From positions 1 to 44,182 of the forward strand of contig JAOAAK010000002.1 of the NCBI GenBank assembly GCA_026418905.1: 44,182 nucleotides of DNA. The letters are read 5' to 3'. A program made the position numbers and the translations under genes. The number at the start of each line of letters is the position of its first letter. Within the stretch, counting starts at the first letter, position 1. The notes beneath the pieces were generated by a model, which had not been told where the DNA came from, made no database searches, and worked only from the letters and a program-made list of their open reading frames with translations. Shown here one piece after another: positions 39,814 through 44,182 of this stretch. Origin of the DNA: Bacteroidales bacterium (lineage in GTDB: Bacteria > Bacteroidota > Bacteroidia > Bacteroidales > DTU049).

Positions 39814-40584
39814 ATGTTCTTTTATCTAAGTAAGATTCTTTCTTTTTTGACCACACCTGTAGCTTGGATTTTTTTAATCCTTTTAATGGCTATTATAACC
39901 AGAGACAAAAAAAAGAAAAAAAATCGCCTTATCACTGCTTTTTTGTTTTTCCTTTTTTTCAGTAATCTTTTTGTGGCCCGAACTGTTATGAGGCTATGGG
40001 AACCACGTCCAATTCCTATTTCTTCTCTATACAAGCAATACGACGTAGGTGTTGTTCTGGCTGGTGGTATGGCATTTCTTGGAGAGGAAAATCAAGCCGT
40101 TTTTAAAAATAACCCTGATCGCATCATACAAACTATCATACTGTATAATAAAGGTGTAATAAAAAAAATTTTACTTAGTGGAGGTGATGCCACTATACTT
40201 CATGATAATTCACAAAACGAAGCCACACTTTTGAAACAATTTCTTTTGCAATTGGGTATTCCGGAAAAAGATATTTTAGTTGATAGTCTTTCACGTAATA
40301 CATATGAAAATGCTGCCAATTCCTCCCGTATCATAAAAAATTCTTTTCCATCTGACGTTCAGGTTCTTTTGATTACTTCAGCTTCGCATATGTACAGAAG
40401 TTTTGCATGTTTTTACAAGCAAGACATCATTCCCGATATATTTCCAGTTGACCATCATGCTCTTTCTAAAGATTACGACCTCGTCTCTATTATTCTTCCC
40501 AATTCTAAAGCTTTTCAGATCTGGGATGAACTTTTTCATGAATGGTTTGGTCTTGCTATCTACTATATCATAGGATACATCTGA
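39814..40584 (+). CDS. YdcF/ElyC family (DUF218) membrane protein
   Basis: The 256 residues have two N-terminal transmembrane helices separated by a basic loop (DKKKKKNR), then a DUF218 domain: VGVVLAGGMAF, ILLSGGDAT, IPEKDILVDSLSRNTYENA and LLITSASHMYRS. ElyC of E. coli has this layout and acts in envelope integrity and peptidoglycan/lipid carrier balance; the biochemical reaction is not settled. One nt separates it from the next gene. Confidence 0.88.
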   Translation: MFFYLSKILSFLTTPVAWIFLILLMAIITRDKKKKKNRLITAFLFFLFFSNLFVARTVMRLWEPRPIPISSLYKQYDVGVVLAGGMAFLGEENQAVFKNNPDRIIQTIILYNKGVIKKILLSGGDATILHDNSQNEATLLKQFLLQLGIPEKDILVDSLSRNTYENAANSSRIIKNSFPSDVQVLLITSASHMYRSFACFYKQDIIPDIFPVDHHALSKDYDLVSIILPNSKAFQIWDELFHEWFGLAIYYIIGYI

Positions 40585-40585
40585 A

Positions 40586-41551
40586 ATGATCAACTCTTTT
40601 TATTCAAAACCTTTTCGAACTTTAAGCGATTACTTCATTGAAAATTACCATTCTCGTTTGCAAAAAATTAGTGTTTTTTTACCTTTCACATGTCCAAACA
40701 AAGATGGAACAAAAGGAAAAGGAGGATGTTATTACTGTAACAACGAGGGTTTCGTACCTTCATATTGTCGAAAAAACTTATCTATTAATCATCAACTCAA
40801 AGAAGGTATTGCTTTTCATAGAAAAAGATACAGGCGTTCAAATGGTTTCTTGGCATATTTTCAAGCAAATACCAATACTTATACCCATGTCGACGAACTT
40901 TTGAAATTTTTCACAGAAGCACTCGAAGTTGATGGAATAGTTGGCCTAAGCATAAGCACTCGCCCAGACTGTATTTCCGAAGATCTCTTGCAACTTTTGT
41001 TGGAATTCAAAAAAAAGTGTTTCATCATGATTGAAATAGGGGTAGAATCCTTACGAAACGAAGCTCTCATGTTCGCTAATCGTGGACATGACGTTGCAAC
41101 CTCTTTGAAAACCATAAAGAAACTTCATTACTATAAAATATTCACAGTTATACACTACATTCTTGGATTACCTCCAGAAAATCCCCAAACCCTACTTGCC
41201 GACATACAACTATTAAATCAACTTCCGTTCAACGCTATTAAACTACATCATTTACAAATATTAAAAAACACGTATTTCGAAACCCTCTATAAAAAAAATC
41301 CTTTCAGGTTTTATCTCTTTGAACTCACTGAATATATTTCCTTTATCAGTCATTATTTATCTTTCTTACGACCAGATATTTATATCGACAGGTTGGCCAG
41401 TGAAGTACCTCCTCGCTACCTTATTGCCCCTCAATGGGGTAATATACGATACGATATGGTTGCCAGGAAAATTGAAGATTATATGAAACAAAACAATTTG
41501 TTTCAGGGTAAATTTTACAATCGTTTTCTTACGACAAGTTGCATGTTCTGA
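40586..41551 (+). CDS. TIGR01212 (YhcC-like) radical SAM protein
   Basis: The 321 residues carry a variant radical SAM cluster motif, Cys36, Cys48 and Cys51 (FTCPNKDGTKGKGGCYYC), characteristic of the TIGR01212/YhcC family. Other matches are LAYFQANTNTYTHVDELL, SISTRPDCI, EIGVESLRNEALMFANRGHD and HYILGLPPENP. The reaction of the family is unknown, though a relation to Elp3-type radical SAM enzymes is recognised. Its last 37 bp overlap the convergent nfeD gene. Confidence 0.92.
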   Translation: MINSFYSKPFRTLSDYFIENYHSRLQKISVFLPFTCPNKDGTKGKGGCYYCNNEGFVPSYCRKNLSINHQLKEGIAFHRKRYRRSNGFLAYFQANTNTYTHVDELLKFFTEALEVDGIVGLSISTRPDCISEDLLQLLLEFKKKCFIMIEIGVESLRNEALMFANRGHDVATSLKTIKKLHYYKIFTVIHYILGLPPENPQTLLADIQLLNQLPFNAIKLHHLQILKNTYFETLYKKNPFRFYLFELTEYISFISHYLSFLRPDIYIDRLASEVPPRYLIAPQWGNIRYDMVARKIEDYMKQNNLFQGKFYNRFLTTSCMF

Positions 41552-42867
41552 ACATCCACTACCTCGACTTCTTCATTTTTTTCAATATAATCGAGTAAAG
41601 CAACTGCATCGTAAATTTCTTCTTCTATCTTCACTTTACCAGCAGGTCTAAGCACTGTATAGGCATATCCTGTCTTACCTTTCAAAGAAATCAGATTTTT
41701 ATTTAATGCAGTATACCCCCCATCAACATCCAACGTAGTTTTCAAGCCAATGGTCTCATCCTGTATTTTCACATCCATAATTTTAGGTGTAATAAACAAG
41801 CTCAATATAAAAGCAAGTGTGAGAGAAATGAGCACGGTGAGCAATGATCTTATTAGACTATCGATTCCATCCACTGGCAATGAAAAACCTATGTTATTGA
41901 TCATGGCAAAAGTCAAACCAATAATCATTAGAATAATTCCTGTAATTCCTGCTACACCAAAACCTGGTATTAACAACAATTCAACTAGAAGTAAAATAAT
42001 ACCAGCTACGAAGATTGCTATTTCCCAATATGCAATTAGCCCCTCTAAATAATAAGGGACAAAGAAAAGAATTGCCGCAATTAAGGCAACAACAAAAGCA
42101 AAACCTATCCCGGGTGTCTGCAATTCGTAGTATATACCTAATACCATTAGCATAATCAGTATCCCACTTACAACAGGATGTAAAAAAAAGTTAATTATTT
42201 TATCTAAAACTGTAACTCGTTGCTTTATGATTTCATATTTTTCAATACCATTCTTTTCCAATATTTCATATATGTTGGATACTTCGCCCTCACAAAATCC
42301 ATGCTTTATAGCTTCGTGTACAGTAAAAGTTAAAACCTTACCACTATCTATGATGCCTGGAATATAAACATCAGGGTCTACCATTGCTTGAGCAATGTCA
42401 GGATTTCTTCCTCGGGCTTCTGCCGTGCTTCTCATCATTGCACGCATGTAACTTTGGTATTTATCTGGTAAGGGTTCTGCATTCTGATTTACTACTGTTG
42501 CAGCTCCAATAGTTGCACCTTTTTGCATATAAATTTTATGGCAAGCAATAGAAATAAGAGCACCTGCAGATGCTGCATTCTTATCGATAAATACCCAAAC
42601 TTGCTTCGGATAATTTAAAATAGCACTTCGAATACTATCGGCATAAACAAGCTCACCACCGTAAGTGTTTAAGTGAAGTATAACAATATCTGCCGCTTTT
42701 TCTTGAGCTTCTTGAAGTGCTAGCTTAGTAGTTCGCCAGGCGGGTTTTGAGATTTCCTCAAATATTCTAAAATAATAAACTTTTAAGGTAATTGAATCAT
42801 TAATCGCTTGTTTCGCATAACTAAGTAATGAAAAAAATAGTAAAAACAAATACTTACCACGTTTCAT
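41515..42867 (-). CDS. NfeD-type membrane serine protease
   Basis: A 450-residue long-form NfeD protein. After a signal peptide comes a ClpP-like protease domain with VILHLNTYGGELVYADSIR, the nucleophile Ser100 in NAASAGALIS, and Lys136 (LPDKYQ) at the position of the dyad lysine of the archaeal 1510-N protease. Four or five transmembrane helices follow (about 225-370), and the C-terminus is the OB-fold NfeD domain (LISLKGKTGYAYTVLRPAGK). Such proteins pair with stomatin-like proteins in membrane quality control; no stomatin gene is seen here. Its start overlaps the upstream gene by 14 bp. Confidence 0.93.
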   Translation of the reverse strand: MKRGKYLFLLFFSLLSYAKQAINDSITLKVYYFRIFEEISKPAWRTTKLALQEAQEKAADIVILHLNTYGGELVYADSIRSAILNYPKQVWVFIDKNAASAGALISIACHKIYMQKGATIGAATVVNQNAEPLPDKYQSYMRAMMRSTAEARGRNPDIAQAMVDPDVYIPGIIDSGKVLTFTVHEAIKHGFCEGEVSNIYEILEKNGIEKYEIIKQRVTVLDKIINFFLHPVVSGILIMLMVLGIYYELQTPGIGFAFVVALIAAILFFVPYYLEGLIAYWEIAIFVAGIILLLVELLLIPGFGVAGITGIILMIIGLTFAMINNIGFSLPVDGIDSLIRSLLTVLISLTLAFILSLFITPKIMDVKIQDETIGLKTTLDVDGGYTALNKNLISLKGKTGYAYTVLRPAGKVKIEEEIYDAVALLDYIEKNEEVEVVDVQNMQLVVRKRL

Positions 42868-43588
42868 ATGTTACATATATTTTAAACGGTCTTCCTTCAG
42901 CCAGAATGTCTATCAATACCAATTTTTTCGTCAATACATCATATTCAAAGTTCCAAATCTCAGAAAAATCCCTACGTCGAATTTCCATACTTTTAATATA
43001 ACCTTGATACATTGTTAAAGTGATTTGTTCATTTTCTGTAACTTTTGCTATAAAGCCATTTTCATGCAAAACAAAACAAGAAGAATACTTTAAATTATCT
43101 GGAATTTCATTGAGATTAAATTTAGTTGGCGTGATACCTGAGGTTTTTTTGATATCCGTTAACATACCAACAAAAGAATAAAAATATTCTATGAGTTGAT
43201 ATTCGAATCCCATAGGGGTTGGTTGAAATAATAATTCACGAATTTTTTTTGTTTTAACATCTACCTGATAGTAAAACGTATCGATTTGATTAGTTTGATA
43301 ATAAATTTGTTTCTCAAGCAAGCCATTGATAGAATTGTAATGAAAAAAACGTTTCTCTTGTGTAGTAATATTCATATAAGCAACAATATTTCCTTTTTGA
43401 TCTACTTCGAACTTTTCGATTCTCTCCTGATGATTGATAGCAGGATCTACGCGCACCAGCAAAACTGATTTCATTTTATTCTGCTGTAAATATGCGGAAT
43501 TTAAAAATGGGTAATACAGATCAATCCATGGATTTTGCGAGAACATCAAAAGTGAAATCAAAGAAAAAATAAAAAACAAATTCTTCAT
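42854..43588 (-). CDS. Exported protein of unknown function
   Basis: The 244 residues start with a signal peptide (MKNLFFIFSLISLLMFSQ). The mature part is beta-rich with Tyr, Phe and Ile alternations (FFHYNSINGLLEKQIYYQTN, TFYYQVDVKTKKIRELLF). I recognise no family. It lies 18 nt downstream of the 3' end of rnpB, on the same strand, and overlaps the nfeD start by 14 bp. No perfect promoter box lies in the gap (TATTTTTA at 43599-43606 has one mismatch), so it may be read by transcription through rnpB. Confidence 0.72.
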   Translation of the reverse strand: MKNLFFIFSLISLLMFSQNPWIDLYYPFLNSAYLQQNKMKSVLLVRVDPAINHQERIEKFEVDQKGNIVAYMNITTQEKRFFHYNSINGLLEKQIYYQTNQIDTFYYQVDVKTKKIRELLFQPTPMGFEYQLIEYFYSFVGMLTDIKKTSGITPTKFNLNEIPDNLKYSSCFVLHENGFIAKVTENEQITLTMYQGYIKSMEIRRRDFSEIWNFEYDVLTKKLVLIDILAEGRPFKIYVTYETW

Positions 43589-43606
43589 AAAAATGAATTA
43601 AAAATA

Positions 43607-43967
43607 GGAGAGAGGTTTTATAAGCTGGATTCTGTACTCTTTCGAGTTCCTGTCATCTATCTGAACCTGAAATTGCTTTCAGGTTTTTGCGGCCTACCCT
43701 CCGACATCGGGCGGGCAACCCTTCAACGCCGGTATACTTGGCCTTGCACCCCATGAGGTTTACCCCATAGCCTGTCACCAGGCTCATGCGTGAGCTCTTA
43801 CCTCACGTTTTCACCCTTACCCTGCCATGCGACAGGGCGGTAAAGTTTCTGTGGCACTTTCTGTAGCTCTTTTCGAGCTCCTTCCTGTTAGGAAGCATGG
43901 TGCCCTTTGGTGTCCAGACTTTCCTCCTCAACCCATTATGGTCGAGGCGACAGGAAAACCTCCCTCC
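43607..43967 (-). ncRNA. rnpB: RNase P RNA (bacterial type A)
   Basis: The RNA removes 5' leaders from tRNA precursors. On the minus strand the universally conserved CR-I segment GAGGAAAGTCTGGACA is at 43911-43926, and the 3' partner ACAGAATCCAGCTTAT is at 43620-43635. The termini GGAGGGAGGTTTT (from 43967) and AAAACCTCTCTCC (to 43607) form a 13-bp P1 helix with one G-U pair, which defines both ends and a length of about 361 nt. Within P4, the usual C-G pair is U-A, changed on both strands. A -7 box sits 5 nt before the 5' end, and TATTTTT follows the 3' end. Confidence 0.95.
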
Positions 43968-43971
43968 TTTA

Positions 43972-43979
43972 CAAAATTA
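43972..43979 (-). promoter_or_regulatory. -7 box of rnpB
   Basis: Minus-strand TAATTTTG matches TAnnTTTG. The P1 helix places the RNA 5' end at 43967, five nt after the last G of the box, which calibrates the other promoters in the window. Confidence 0.7.
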
Positions 43980-44072
43980 TACGATTTTTTATTTTTGATA
44001 ATATGAACCATACAGATCTAAGTTAAAAATAAAACTATCGCCTCAATGATAAAATAAAGCTTTTAAATTTTC

Positions 44073-44182
44073 TCATTTGAGTTTCTTCTTTCTTTTTTTC
44101 TCTGAATACATTGTACATATATGCTGCCTATCCTTAAAATACCATAACAGAAGTAATAATACCGGGATTATGAGTTTCTCCC
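44073..44182 (-). CDS. Possible C-terminal end of a membrane protein, partial
   Basis: One minus-strand frame is open from the window edge to TGA at 44073-44075, giving 35 residues: a hydrophobic stretch (KLIIPVLLLLLWYF) then a strongly basic tail (SEKKRKKKLK). This is the look of a last transmembrane helix with a cytoplasmic tail, but the piece is too short to identify. The stretch 43980-44072 shows no gene or RNA signal that I can support. Confidence 0.35.
   Translation of the reverse strand, partial: EKLIIPVLLLLLWYFKDRQHICTMYSEKKRKKKLK

Noticed and set aside
43980-44072. Possible small RNA or promoter region beyond rnpB
   Set aside because: Only AT-rich sequence with no stable hairpin or conserved element that I can see, apart from the rnpB promoter upstream region.

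Overview
The window reads as chromosomal DNA of a member of the Bacteroidota. The DNA is strongly AT-rich. Two large secreted proteins end in type IX secretion (Por) sorting domains. Promoters follow the Bacteroidota -7 consensus TAnnTTTG and Shine-Dalgarno sites are rare. Families typical of the phylum are present: DUF5723, DUF4831, LVIVD and SBBP propellers, ribosomal protein bTHX, single-chain PurL, and an atpBEFHAG cluster without atpD/atpC. Genus cannot be told from the sequence. I see no phage, insertion sequence, CRISPR array or tRNA.

Layout. 1-138 is the coiled-coil tail of an upstream gene, followed by a terminator. 205-7276 holds uvrC and three envelope or unknown genes (membrane-anchored protein, lipoprotein, DUF5723 protein). 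7317-10121 holds a POT-family transporter and a secreted beta-propeller protein, with a small basic lipoprotein convergent to them. 10487-13837 is a tight molybdenum-cofactor operon: moeA, a short moaA, moaC and a MOSC-MogA fusion. pssA (minus) and a glycine-rich T9SS cargo protein (plus) diverge at about 14.53 kb. A DUF4831 gene then runs into an aminotransferase and a 917-residue SBBP-repeat T9SS protein on the minus strand. 21472-26299 is atpBEFHAG, with a hairpin terminator right after atpE. 26358-28569 (minus) holds a methyltransferase, the 45-residue ribosomal protein bTHX and a family 2 glycosyltransferase. pyrG follows on the plus strand. 30241-35952 (minus) is purL, a polytopic Wzy-like membrane protein and an SDR dehydrogenase. 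36048-37055 is an LVIVD lipoprotein. 37159-41551 holds a FucP-type sugar transporter, a second Wzy-like protein related to the first, a YdcF-like protein and a TIGR01212 radical SAM protein. 41515-43588 (minus) holds an NfeD-type membrane protease and an unknown secreted protein, just downstream of the RNase P RNA gene rnpB (43607-43967).

Most genes are housekeeping, so I do not see one spectacular unknown system. The more unusual points are structural. (1) Many TAnnTTTG boxes lie only 3-10 nt upstream of the start codon, usually with an A-tract between. The 5' end of rnpB, inferred from its P1 helix, places +1 five nt after the box, so these mRNAs would be leaderless or nearly so. (2) Five of six convergent gene pairs overlap at their 3' ends, by 4 to 77 bp. 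(3) Two related Wzy-like membrane proteins of unassigned function lie on either side of the purL/LVIVD/transporter block. (4) MoaA lacks about 50 residues of its usual linker, and its Gly-Gly tail codons serve as the Shine-Dalgarno site of moaC. (5) A glycine-rich T9SS cargo protein shows a repeated beta-strand cap.
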